From positions 1-28,555 of IMG/VR virus record IMGVR_UViG_3300009507_000086: 28,555 nucleotides of DNA; one strand, written 5' to 3'. Under the pieces are notes generated by a model. That model ran no database searches and had not been told where the DNA came from. It saw only the letters and a list, made by a program, of their open reading frames with translations. The position numbers were made by a program, and so were the translations under genes. Below, one piece after another: positions 15,525-21,992 of this stretch. Numbering within the stretch: the stretch's first letter is position 1; every line of letters starts with the position of its first letter. The stretch is from a virus.

Positions 15525-16424
15525 TTACTTTTTGTTTTTTATATCGCTTGTTTGCTTTTCTTTTTGCGATTGTCTGCGTAGTTCGTCTGCTCTTTCTTGG
15601 AGCTTTGCTTTGTGTTCAGGGTCTATTCTTGTTTTCTCTTTTACCTGTTGTGATTCTCGTATTCTAACTATTTCATCGTCAATAGGCTCACACTTCCACA
15701 TTTGTTCTAACGAGTAGTACACAACAGAGTACCGGTATGACTGTTCGTTTTGAGTTTCTATTGGTGTTACACCGTGTAGTATTTCTTGTCCGTTGAATAT
15801 GGTTAGTGTGTTGTCTGCTATTTCAAGTGCTATGTCTAATTCGGGAATGGCCAAGTGGCCTCCCTCAACATCGCCTTTGAATGCAACCATATTACTCATA
15901 ACGCCTTTAAAGTTTCCTGCATCAAAGTGGTATTTAAGTTCGTTGTTCTTGTTTATGATACCGCTTGTAAACACACTGTTCTTTATCTTCCATTCGGGTA
16001 GTACCCTTTCATCTACGATTTGTTCGTGTTGTTCGTGTGTTGCTGGAAAGTGCTTTTTGTAAATATCAGAAACATACTCTGCAAATTTAGAGACAACAAA
16101 GTGTTGCTTTGGAAAATCCAAAGCCATACTTGAAGCGTGGCAGAAATTGTGCCTCATTGCAACCCTTGGAGCATATCCAAATATCCTACTCACGGACTTT
16201 AAACCTCTTGCCCGAACCCCCGTTGCATACTTTGTGTTTTTAACGGCCCAACGAAGGTTCTTTGTCATTTCCTTGTCAAGTTTGATATATAAAACACTTG
16301 GTACACCGTTTTTTGTAATCAGGCAGTCCTCTTTTATGATTCGGGATACATCCGAAACATAAGCCGTGCGCTTTTTATACTTGGCTACATCAATTTCTAT
16401 TGGCGTTATCTCTATTGTTTTCAT
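15525..16424 (-). CDS. TET/JBP-type 2-oxoglutarate/Fe(II) DNA base dioxygenase
   Basis: This 299-aa protein is a likely base hydroxylase of the TET/JBP superfamily, which oxidises the methyl group of 5-methylcytosine or thymine in DNA. The double-stranded beta-helix core is at about 150-240. It has KYHFDAGN (H166, D168 as iron ligands), then GDVEGGHLAIPE, then FNGQEILHGVTP (H217 as third ligand) and SYRYSVVYYSL (R231 as 2-oxoglutarate anchor). The N-terminal half includes GVRARGLKSVSRIFGYAPRV, as in phage members of the family. The C-terminal 50 residues are charged and probably helical. It overlaps the glycosyltransferase start by one base in TAATG and stands directly upstream of terS. Substrate (5mC or T) cannot be told from sequence. 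Confidence 0.85.
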   Translation of the reverse strand: MKTIEITPIEIDVAKYKKRTAYVSDVSRIIKEDCLITKNGVPSVLYIKLDKEMTKNLRWAVKNTKYATGVRARGLKSVSRIFGYAPRVAMRHNFCHASSMALDFPKQHFVVSKFAEYVSDIYKKHFPATHEQHEQIVDERVLPEWKIKNSVFTSGIINKNNELKYHFDAGNFKGVMSNMVAFKGDVEGGHLAIPELDIALEIADNTLTIFNGQEILHGVTPIETQNEQSYRYSVVYYSLEQMWKCEPIDDEIVRIRESQQVKEKTRIDPEHKAKLQERADELRRQSQKEKQTSDIKNKK

Positions 16425-17224
16425 TACGGTTGCAGGAAGTTTGTTTTATATACTTTGGTTCTTGCTCTTATTTGCAGGTCGTAGTATCCTTTGTAAATCC
16501 TCATATTTGTTAGCAACTTGTATTTGTTGTGCAAATACTCCGTTGCTTGTTTCTCTCCTTCGTTGTTTCGGCTTTCTTGGTGGCCTCCTTCTTCTCCCCA
16601 ATAATTACTCAAAACACCAAACGCACGGTATTTTAAAACACCACCGTACTTATCATACATTTTAAGCGCACGTTCGTGGCTTTCTTTTCCTGCGGAAAAG
16701 TTAGCACGTGCCTTAATCTCCTCTCCCTCGTCTACAAATACCTCGCTGGTATTTATAAGCCCGTAGAAGTTTCCAACGATATAGATGAGCCCTACGGATA
16801 CTGTTTGCTTCATCTCAAGGTTGCTGATTGTTGAGTTTATACCCCACATCTTGAACTTCAAACCCTCGGCTTGTTGAAAAGCCTTTTGTACAAATTCGTG
16901 TATTGCGGTACACTTTACAATCTTTCCTTGCTTGTTCATACCCTTCAGACTTTTTATGTCGTCATCAATAAAAACAAGATACTCACCCTCATCAAAGTAA
17001 CGCTGAATAAAGTTTCGTTGGTTTGGAATACCACGAACACCTTTTACAACGGTAATATCCTCATAGTCCTTGAGCTTTTCATTGTAGATTTTCTCCTCAT
17101 CTTCGTTTGCAACAAAGACATAAATATCTTTTGCAATGTCTGTTTCGTACAGACACTTCAAAGTTTTCTTAATTATTGTATCCGGTCTTTTGTATGACGG
17201 GATAATTATCTTATAGCTTTTCAT
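16424..17224 (-). CDS. GT-A glycosyltransferase (probable DNA base glycosyltransferase)
   Basis: This 266-aa protein shows a GT-A fold: an N-terminal IIIPSYKRPDTI nucleotide-sugar strand, then VFVANEDEEKI, then GIPNQRNFIQRYFDEGEYLV and an FIDDD metal-binding motif with D87-D88-D89. After that come a segment with KFKMWGINSTISNLEMKQ and a C-terminal region with NYWGEEGGHQESRN. Coupling to a TET/JBP enzyme suggests that it adds a sugar to the hydroxymethyl base (TET-associated glycosyltransferase). It overlaps the ParB-like gene by 14 bases and the dioxygenase by one. A virion or host glycan role is possible but less likely given the order. Confidence 0.78.
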   Translation of the reverse strand: MKSYKIIIPSYKRPDTIIKKTLKCLYETDIAKDIYVFVANEDEEKIYNEKLKDYEDITVVKGVRGIPNQRNFIQRYFDEGEYLVFIDDDIKSLKGMNKQGKIVKCTAIHEFVQKAFQQAEGLKFKMWGINSTISNLEMKQTVSVGLIYIVGNFYGLINTSEVFVDEGEEIKARANFSAGKESHERALKMYDKYGGVLKYRAFGVLSNYWGEEGGHQESRNNEGEKQATEYLHNKYKLLTNMRIYKGYYDLQIRARTKVYKTNFLQP

Positions 17225-17789
17225 TGACCAATAGTTTTACGAGCTCCGCATTGTTTTCTACATCTAACTTGTTTCTCAACTGCTCAAAGTTGTCAATCAG
17301 CTTTTCGTAATCTTCTTGTGGGTAATACAATACAACTTGTTTTATCGCACCGTTTATGTATGAGTCAAGGTTCATTGCAAGTTCGTCCTCGTCAAACTCC
17401 GGCTCGTTGTCCTCCTCAAAATAAACCTTTGGTAAGTCAAGCCCCCAAGCATCTAACTCATCAATGTTCCATTCGTTTGCAAGTAGGTCCCAATCCCACT
17501 CGCCAAATGATGAGTTGTCTTTAATAACAAACTCTTTCTTTTGCTCGTCCGTGAAGTCCGAGGCTTTTATAATATATACTTCTTTGAGTCCTGCTTCCAA
17601 ACAAGCACGTAAACGCATATTGCCTCCAAGAACTGTCATTGTTTCATCAACAACAATTGGGCGTAGCTTTAGCATATCCGGAAAGTCCTTAATGCTTTTG
17701 ACAAGTTTCTTGAACTTGTCATTTTTAATTACCCTTGGGTTGTTAGCCGAAAGTCTTACTTTTTCAATTTTTACCTTTTCCGTTTTCAT
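17211..17789 (-). CDS. ParB/sulfiredoxin-fold protein in the modification cassette
   Basis: This 192-aa protein carries a ParB-type N-terminal domain at about 5-95. It has VRLSANNPRVI, then KLVKSIKDFPDML, RPIVVDETMTVLGGNMRLRA (GGNMRL at 55-60 is the ParB-like nucleotide-binding/nuclease motif) and EFVIKDNSSFGEWDWDLLAN. The C-terminal half is acidic and lacks the classic ParB HTH. Stand-alone ParB-fold domains are common in phage modification clusters, where an ATP-dependent nuclease or sensor role has been proposed. The start overlaps the RecE-like stop by four bases. Specific activity is unknown; a chromosome partition role is unlikely with no ParA in the window. Confidence 0.75.
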   Translation of the reverse strand: MKTEKVKIEKVRLSANNPRVIKNDKFKKLVKSIKDFPDMLKLRPIVVDETMTVLGGNMRLRACLEAGLKEVYIIKASDFTDEQKKEFVIKDNSSFGEWDWDLLANEWNIDELDAWGLDLPKVYFEEDNEPEFDEDELAMNLDSYINGAIKQVVLYYPQEDYEKLIDNFEQLRNKLDVENNAELVKLLVNEKL

Positions 17790-18580
17790 AATGTTTCTTC
17801 AATATAATATCCATCTAAATCAACTCCTTCTTGGAAGAACTTCTTGTAAAGTTCTATACCTTTTCTTGTTCTTTCTTTACCGCTATTGTAGAAATCCTCG
17901 CTAACGTGGTAAACTCCAATATCAAGGCTTCCTTTGTCGATAGCGACAAAGTGGAAGTTCTCCGGAGGTATTCCAAAAAGGTTGCAGTAAATATACACTT
18001 GAATATCGTAACCATATTTATAAGCTGAATACTTGAAAGCGTGAAGGTCGCTTGTTGTTTTCAGGTCAATGATATGGTCGCCTTGCAGTATATCTGCTTT
18101 GGCTCGGAACGGCATTCCATCAAGCATATCCACACGAGGTATCTCAAACTGCGCATCTTTCAAGTAACCAAGCACTTTTTCGTTGCGGAGCATATGGTCT
18201 TGCAGCCTACGAACCTCTCCTTCTTCTTTTGAGGTTATAACATCACGGCCCTCGTTGGCCTCAACTGCTTCTTTGAATTTCTTTGTTGCTCTTGACTGAA
18301 CATCTACAACCATAACGTCATCCATCTTGTGCGGTTCAAGAACCGACAAGTGAAATAGCTTACCAATCAACAAGGCTTTTGAATTGTTGTTGCCTCCATA
18401 CTTGGTAACGTAGTGGTAGGTCTTGGGAGATTGCAGTAGCATCTTGATAGAACTTGAGGACAAGGCTGCTTGTCCCAAGTATCCGTAGTAATGCTCGTCC
18501 TCCTTTGCAAGTTGCTCAAGATGGCCTACCTCGTGGTAGATACCATCAAGCATTAGTATTTCTTTGTTACTGTAAAACAT
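17786..18580 (-). CDS. RecE-like PD-(D/E)XK exonuclease
   Basis: The protein is 264 aa from the ATG at 18580; a TTG at 18595 and an ATG at 18553 are alternatives. It has a QAALSSSSIKMLLQSPKTYH start segment and GKLFHLSVLEP, which are characteristic of the RecE C-terminal / exonuclease VIII-type family. The nuclease core follows with FRAKADILQGDHIIDLKTTS (D163, D172 and K174 as catalytic residues) and YGYDIQVYIYCNLF. Such enzymes resect DNA ends for recombination or repair. It starts the run of genes that contains ParB, glycosyltransferase and dioxygenase, with a four-base overlap downstream. Confidence 0.82.
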   Translation of the reverse strand: MFYSNKEILMLDGIYHEVGHLEQLAKEDEHYYGYLGQAALSSSSIKMLLQSPKTYHYVTKYGGNNNSKALLIGKLFHLSVLEPHKMDDVMVVDVQSRATKKFKEAVEANEGRDVITSKEEGEVRRLQDHMLRNEKVLGYLKDAQFEIPRVDMLDGMPFRAKADILQGDHIIDLKTTSDLHAFKYSAYKYGYDIQVYIYCNLFGIPPENFHFVAIDKGSLDIGVYHVSEDFYNSGKERTRKGIELYKKFFQEGVDLDGYYIEETL

Positions 18581-18893
18581 CTCCGTACTCCTCAATGTTA
18601 AACCATTCCAAGAAAAGAGTTTTTAACGCAACCTGCTCCATCGGAGAAGTAATCTCAACCTCATCGCAAGTAAACCATTCTTTAAAAACAAAGAAGAAAC
18701 GAGCGTTTTTACCTCTGCCTCGCATTACGATAGATTCAGAAGGCCCTCCCCAAGAAAGAAGCCAAGTCCATTCATCATCATCGGGATTGTAAGTCAAGGA
18801 TAAGCCGTAATTGTCAAGGCCATCGTGGTCTTGGGATATCATCATCATCTCGACATCCTCCATTCTGCTGATTAAGTGTTCTCTTGTTGTCAT
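18567..18893 (-). CDS. Hypothetical early-region protein, 108 aa
   Basis: I do not recognise this protein. It starts MTTREHLISRMEDVEMMMIS and contains several Trp residues in DDDEWTWLLSWGGPS and EWFTCDEVEITSPMEQVALK, with an acidic composition. There is no signal peptide or membrane segment. The frame is open to 18935, but the ATG at 18893 is preceded by AACCAACT-ATT, the same leader element found before several other genes in this region. That makes it the better start. It overlaps the exonuclease start by 14 bases. Confidence 0.65.
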   Translation of the reverse strand: MTTREHLISRMEDVEMMMISQDHDGLDNYGLSLTYNPDDDEWTWLLSWGGPSESIVMRGRGKNARFFFVFKEWFTCDEVEITSPMEQVALKTLFLEWFNIEEYGDVLQ

Positions 18894-18896
18894 AAT

Positions 18897-18904
18897 AGTT
18901 GGTT
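18897..18904 (-). promoter_or_regulatory. AACCAACT leader element before the 108-aa gene
   Basis: The minus strand reads AACCAACT-ATT-ATG. The same octamer stands close upstream of four other start codons in the window, each time downstream of a TAACATTG promoter box. Here no comparable box is next to it, so this copy may act on translation or be a leftover. Confidence 0.5.
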
Positions 18905-18912
18905 GTTGTAAA

Positions 18913-19071
18913 TTAATAAGATATGAAATCGGCAAGAGATTCTTGCATCAATTTTCCGTTGGCAAAGATTTCAGTAGAAGGACAACAGCCCTCTGAAACT
19001 GCGATTTCAACAAGCTCGTTAAGATTTGCAGATTCTAATTCTACACGCTTGATAATCATTGAATAATTCAT
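18913..19071 (-). CDS. Small protein, 52 aa, first gene after a promoter
   Basis: This is a short protein starting MNYSMIIKRVELESANLNEL, with a Cys pair in EGCCPSTEIF and a helical end ESLADFISY. It has no known family that I can name. The ATG at 19071 follows the AACCAACT element directly, and the candidate promoter lies at 19102-19134. It would therefore be the first gene of the transcript that leads to the exonuclease, ParB, glycosyltransferase and dioxygenase genes. Early expression is a reasonable inference; function is unknown. Confidence 0.65.
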   Translation of the reverse strand: MNYSMIIKRVELESANLNELVEIAVSEGCCPSTEIFANGKLMQESLADFISY

Positions 19072-19101
19072 AGTTGGTTGATTTTTATTTAGTTCCATAA
19101 G

Positions 19102-19134
19102 CAATGTTAAAAAAAGCGCAGCTCACTGCAAAAA
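19102..19134 (-). promoter_or_regulatory. Bacteroidota-type promoter before the exonuclease/modification unit
   Basis: On the minus strand TTTTTG, a 19-base spacer, then TAACATTG (-7 box, consensus TAnnTTTG) fit the -33/-7 promoter layout of Bacteroidota. A leader of about 22 bases then leads into AACCAACT and the ATG at 19071. The spacer includes a GCAG-TGAG-CTGC mini-hairpin followed by T7, which could also weakly terminate the upstream transcript. Confidence 0.72.
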
Positions 19135-19136
19135 GT

Positions 19137-19529
19137 TTACTCATTTATTTTATTCGCTAAATAAACAGGTAGGAAACCAACGGTCTTGACTATCTTTCTT
19201 CTATCGCTAAAGTGTGAGGTGGTGGGGAGTCCGCCTTTGTCCTCCCATTGAGGCTCCGGCAGCTTCCCCAAGTTAAATACAAAGATGCCTTCAGGCGTAC
19301 TGTTAATGTACATAGGCGTTGTCCCGAACTCCTCGCTGCGTTTCACCAACGCATCGTACTTATCTTTCTCAATGAGAAGTTCATCGTAGTGTTTGTTGCG
19401 ACACTTCAGCTCAATATCCATTTTGTACTTTTCGGAATAACAATCATAGCGAGAGTATTGCTTCTCGCTTTTTTGCAGGTCAGGTACGTGCGTTAGCTTG
19501 ACTATGTTAAACAGGTCTATCTCCCTCAT
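19137..19529 (-). CDS. Possible PD-(D/E)XK-type nuclease, 130 aa
   Basis: This 130-aa protein begins MREIDLFNIVKLTHVPDLQK, then SRYDCYSEKYKMDIELKCRN. The D-(x)n-IELK pattern (ExK) preceded by a conserved acidic residue is the signature of small PD-(D/E)XK nucleases. A DELLIEKDKYDALV helix and the C-terminal GLPTTSHFSDRRKIVKTVGF segment complete it. It starts 23 bases inside the preceding gene. The nuclease call is tentative because only the core motif is visible. Role in DNA repair or host DNA breakdown would be consistent with the neighbours. Confidence 0.55.
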   Translation of the reverse strand: MREIDLFNIVKLTHVPDLQKSEKQYSRYDCYSEKYKMDIELKCRNKHYDELLIEKDKYDALVKRSEEFGTTPMYINSTPEGIFVFNLGKLPEPQWEDKGGLPTTSHFSDRRKIVKTVGFLPVYLANKINE

Positions 19530-19959
19530 AGGATTCGTATAACCCCTTCAGGTCGTTTATAAAGGACTTCCATTCTTTTGGGGCACAAGGGCAGGGAATA
19601 GCAAACTTATGGCTAAAGACACGTGCGTGTATTCTTGCAAGAGGTTCTTGGTATTGTTCCTTAATTGCTCGGCCATCAAAGTTTGAGAAGAATTGCTTTA
19701 GAGTTTCGTACTCCCCTGCTTCCAAGCAGGATATCTGACTCTTGCGTGGGAATAATTTATTGAGCTTTTCTTTACGAGCATCACAACCGCAGTCAATTCC
19801 GGTTGTTTCACTAAACCAATCAACGGCAGCCTTGATGCCGGTTGCCTTTGTTAGCTTTTCAACATCATCACCCAAGCCCTTGGACTTATTCTTCTTTTTT
19901 GCCGGAGCGGTACGCTTTGTACTTTTCCCCGTGCTTTTTTTGGATTTTTGTTCGGACAT
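19507..19959 (-). CDS. Conserved phage protein with DCGCD motif, 150 aa
   Basis: The N-terminal 28 residues are very basic (KSKKSTGKSTKRTAPAKKKN), followed by GLGDDVEKLTKATGIKAAVD and ETTGIDCGCDARKEKLNKLF. A C-terminal half contains further Cys residues (SCLEAGEYETL, PCPCAPKEWKSF). I recall short proteins with DCGCDxRKEKLN in Bacteroidota phages, but not their function. Paired Cys residues suggest a metal-binding site. It overlaps the end of the sigma-like gene by 74 bases, which is long for this genome. Confidence 0.65.
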   Translation of the reverse strand: MSEQKSKKSTGKSTKRTAPAKKKNKSKGLGDDVEKLTKATGIKAAVDWFSETTGIDCGCDARKEKLNKLFPRKSQISCLEAGEYETLKQFFSNFDGRAIKEQYQEPLARIHARVFSHKFAIPCPCAPKEWKSFINDLKGLYESYEGDRPV

Positions 19960-20410
19960 TTTTTATTGTGTTAAATATAGAGCTTTGACTTATTTTGCTT
20001 CCTTCGCTCAACTCACGTATCGTTTCGTTGTCGCCGTAGTATATCTCAAATATCTTTTTGTCATACCAATGCATACCCTCAACGGTTTGCTCCACTTCGG
20101 TGAGCAACTCCTCAAGAATTTCCTTGCAGTTTTCTTCATTAAAAGAATCATCAGGTATTCCTTCCTGTATATCTTGGAAGGTTACCTTGACTCTTTTTTG
20201 GTCGTAATAAAGGTTTCTTAAAGTAACGTAAACGTAGAATGTGTTTACATCGTCATCACCGTACTTGATTTTCTCGTAGGTGGTTTTGTCATAGAGCTTT
20301 AGGTACATCTCTTGCACCAACTCCCGTGCCCACTCTTTGGTTAGGCCAAAGGATTGGGCCATACGCATCCAATCCTCATCACGCTCGGCAAGTTTCTCAA
20401 GAAGTTTCAT
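19886..20410 (-). CDS. Phage sigma-70-like RNA polymerase sigma factor
   Basis: This 174-aa protein resembles a small sigma factor. A region-2-like segment (ELVQEMYLKLYDK, then TFYVYVTLRNLYYDQKRVKV, about 30-77) would bind core polymerase and the -10/-7 element. A C-terminal region-4-like HTH follows, with YDKKIFEIYYGDNETIRELS and KISQSSIFNTIKNVRTKIQK (about 116-158). The linker is acidic. It may redirect transcription to late virion genes, for which no Bacteroidota host-type promoter was seen. A 7-bp inverted repeat lies over its start codon. No other regulator was recognised nearby. Confidence 0.75.
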   Translation of the reverse strand: MKLLEKLAERDEDWMRMAQSFGLTKEWARELVQEMYLKLYDKTTYEKIKYGDDDVNTFYVYVTLRNLYYDQKRVKVTFQDIQEGIPDDSFNEENCKEILEELLTEVEQTVEGMHWYDKKIFEIYYGDNETIRELSEGSKISQSSIFNTIKNVRTKIQKKHGEKYKAYRSGKKEE

Positions 20411-20434
20411 TCAACGTTTTATGCTTCCGTTGAA
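20410..20434 (-). repeat. Inverted repeat over the sigma-like gene start
   Basis: The minus strand has TTCAACG, an 11-base loop, and CGTTGAA, with the last A belonging to the ATG at 20410. The hairpin would sequester or present the start region. It could therefore tune translation of the sigma-like protein or serve as an operator. It has no U-tract, so it is not an intrinsic terminator. Confidence 0.5.
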
Positions 20435-20441
20435 ATATACA

Positions 20442-20717
20442 CTAAATTTCTACACGCTCAAGAAGTTCTGCGTTTTTTTTACGAAGCTCCTTGTTTTCCT
20501 GTTTGAGTTGTTGTATGTCAATTTTGATATGACCGTTCTCAATTTGAGCTTGAAGGATGCGAGTCTCAACCTTTTCTATGGACGTCATACAAAAGCTGAT
20601 TGCAGTATAAAGCTGCTCCAACTGAAGTATTGCAATACGATTGTCCTTGTTGTCTTGTATCATTGCTCCAATAATGAGCAACTGCTCCCGTAGAGCCATT
20701 GTAGCAAAACCATCCAT
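20442..20717 (-). CDS. Coiled-coil hypothetical protein, 91 aa
   Basis: After MDGFATMALREQLLIIGAMI the protein continues with helices and ends in a clear leucine-rich coiled coil (KIDIQQLKQENKELRKKN, then AELLERVEI). There is one Cys. There is no signal peptide. The start lies six bases after the stop of the 118-aa gene, and the gene precedes the sigma-like gene. The dimeric coiled coil suggests an adaptor or regulator role but nothing identifies the partner. Confidence 0.65.
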   Translation of the reverse strand: MDGFATMALREQLLIIGAMIQDNKDNRIAILQLEQLYTAISFCMTSIEKVETRILQAQIENGHIKIDIQQLKQENKELRKKNAELLERVEI

Positions 20718-20723
20718 ATCGCA

Positions 20724-21080
20724 TTACAAATGAAAGTTTTCAATCTCGTCAGCAATGAATTGCCACAAGTCGCTCGTCATATCTACCTTTTCCATATTGG
20801 AAGTGTAGATTAAACCGATTTCCCATTGGTCGTCAATATGTGGTTGGTCATAAGTTTGTTCTTGTCCTTCGTGGAAGTCAACCTGCACAAACCAATCAAC
20901 GCCTCCGACCTCAAAATGTCGTAGGCCTCTCCTTGCGATTGTTTCTTTGAATAGCTGCTCGGCAGCGTAGTCGTTTACAAGGTCATAAATCTCGTCAAAG
21001 ACAATGTCGCCTTGCTGCTTTGGTAAAGCATCTCCGTGCATATGACCGAAGTCTTGCAATAGTTTTAGTAAATCTTTCAT
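20724..21080 (-). CDS. Hypothetical early-region protein, 118 aa
   Basis: This acidic protein starts MKDLLKLLQDFGHMHGDALP, with a helix DEIYDLVNDYAAEQLFKETI, a strand with GVDWFVQVDFHEGQEQTYDQ, then WEIGLIYTSNMEKVD and a helical end DLWQFIADEIENFHL. I do not recognise a family. It is the first gene after the promoter at 21098-21130 and carries the AACCAACT element directly before its ATG. It is probably expressed early with the coiled-coil and sigma-like genes downstream. Confidence 0.65.
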   Translation of the reverse strand: MKDLLKLLQDFGHMHGDALPKQQGDIVFDEIYDLVNDYAAEQLFKETIARRGLRHFEVGGVDWFVQVDFHEGQEQTYDQPHIDDQWEIGLIYTSNMEKVDMTSDLWQFIADEIENFHL

Positions 21081-21097
21081 AGTTGGTTAATTTAAGT

Positions 21098-21130
21098 CAA
21101 TGTTAAAAAAACAATTGTTCTAAACCAAAA
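21098..21130 (-). promoter_or_regulatory. Bacteroidota-type promoter before the sigma-like unit
   Basis: The minus strand reads TTTTG, 20 bases, TAACATTG, then nine bases, AACCAACT, and the ATG at 21080. The -7 box also contains the TAA stop of the upstream gene. The transcript would carry the 118-aa, coiled-coil and sigma-like genes. Spacing fits the Bacteroidota -33/-7 type. Confidence 0.68.
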
Positions 21131-21627
21131 GCCTGATGCAAATCCTCGTTGGCTATTGTCCAATTGTCGGTTTTCATTTTGAATGTTGTCCCGTCATCCC
21201 TTGTTATCTTCTTGCCTTCAGGCGTGAAATAAGCTATCTTCTTAAATTTGTTGGTAGATATGTACCCACAAACAGTTAAAACGCTTGTACGCTTGTTTAA
21301 GCTGCAAAATAGATAGTAGTCGCAGTCGTAGTTCAACTGCGAAGCGATAAGATTGTTGACGTAATGTGGTTGTGGCTCCACCATTCGGCCCATAGTTTTA
21401 ACGTCCCACTTTCTTTCATCGGCATCAACCAAGTCAAAGCCACCGTCAAACCCACCGGCAAAGTCCATCTTCATTCCCAAGTAATGTTTAATGGTGTACT
21501 CGCCAAGAAGTCCTACATATTGTTCTTCTTGATTTCCGTCAGCGTTCCCTCGCTGACCAATGTTGTTGTCCTGAAGGTACTGCCATACCTTTACCTTGAG
21601 TTCCCTTGGTATGTTTAGTTGTATCAT
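21103..21627 (-). CDS. PD-(D/E)XK nuclease-like protein, 174 aa
   Basis: The protein has a GLLGEYTIKHYLG helix (E43), a GGFDGGFDLVDADERKWDVK segment (D65, D75 and K77) and an ISTNKFKKIAYFTPEGK strand, the order of a PD-(D/E)XK fold nuclease. It could act as a phage endonuclease or resolvase. The N-terminal helix MIQLNIPRELKVKVWQYLQD comes before. Its ATG overlaps the preceding stop by four bases, and its own stop lies inside the promoter of the next unit. Functional detail is not visible. Confidence 0.65.
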   Translation of the reverse strand: MIQLNIPRELKVKVWQYLQDNNIGQRGNADGNQEEQYVGLLGEYTIKHYLGMKMDFAGGFDGGFDLVDADERKWDVKTMGRMVEPQPHYVNNLIASQLNYDCDYYLFCSLNKRTSVLTVCGYISTNKFKKIAYFTPEGKKITRDDGTTFKMKTDNWTIANEDLHQAFGLEQLFF

Positions 21628-21764
21628 AGGTCTACAAAATGTTTTAATATCTCAACCTCGTCTCTTGATAGCTGCCTTCGCATATGAACTTGTATCAACA
21701 CATCAACCAATGCTTTGTAGTTGCTCTTGTTTATAAGCATCAATTCTGTACCGGCCTTATCCAT
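21624..21764 (-). CDS. Small protein, 46 aa
   Basis: A short helical protein, MDKAGTELMLINKSNYKALV then DVLIQVHMRRQLSRDEVEIL and a KHFVDL end. It has no known family. The frame is open further upstream, but the ATG at 21764 gives an ATGGATAA overlap with the 57-aa gene and is preferred. It ends in an ATGA overlap with the nuclease-like gene. It is likely a real part of a mini-gene string before that gene. Confidence 0.58.
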   Translation of the reverse strand: MDKAGTELMLINKSNYKALVDVLIQVHMRRQLSRDEVEILKHFVDL

Positions 21765-21930
21765 TTGTCTTGTTGAAAGTACAGAACTCAACAAAGAATG
21801 TATCACGGTTCTGCTCAACCATAAATAAATGCCAGCTCATATTACCAAAGGCAAAGCGAACAAAGGTTAAGTTCCACCAACCTTTGTCAATGTGCTGCCA
21901 CCCGAAAAGCTCAATATCAAAGTATTTCAT
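21757..21930 (-). CDS. Small aromatic protein, 57 aa
   Basis: This product starts MKYFDIELFGWQHIDKGWWN and is rich in Trp, Phe and Tyr, with later segments FAFGNMSWHLFMVEQNRD and TFFVEFCTFNKT. The alternating pattern predicts beta strands. The gene starts two bases after a 19-codon ORF and overlaps the next by eight. The composition is unusual but the packing and the absence of stops are good evidence that it is expressed. No function can be given. Confidence 0.62.
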   Translation of the reverse strand: MKYFDIELFGWQHIDKGWWNLTFVRFAFGNMSWHLFMVEQNRDTFFVEFCTFNKTNG

Positions 21931-21932
21931 AT

Positions 21933-21992
21933 CTAATCTTTTTCAATTCCATTATCATCCAAGTCTCTCTTGCACAACTCTATTATGTCCAT
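21933..21992 (-). CDS. Mini-ORF, 19 aa
   Basis: The ATG overlaps the stop of the 60-aa gene as TGATG, and its TAG lies two bases before the next ATG. The peptide is MDIIELCKRDLDDNGIEKD. It may be a real micro-protein or only a coupling ORF that carries ribosomes to the 57-aa gene. It is too short to say more. Confidence 0.35.
   Translation of the reverse strand: MDIIELCKRDLDDNGIEKD

Noticed and set aside
17211-17789. ParB-like gene as a plasmid or prophage partition system
   Set aside because: There is no ParA gene and no parS-like repeat nearby, and the protein lacks the ParB HTH domain; the modification cassette context fits better.
19742-20221. Hydrophobic open frame on the plus strand, looks like a membrane protein
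   Set aside because: It is antisense to the DCGCD and sigma-like genes; the hydrophobic look comes from the complement of Lys/Glu-rich codons.
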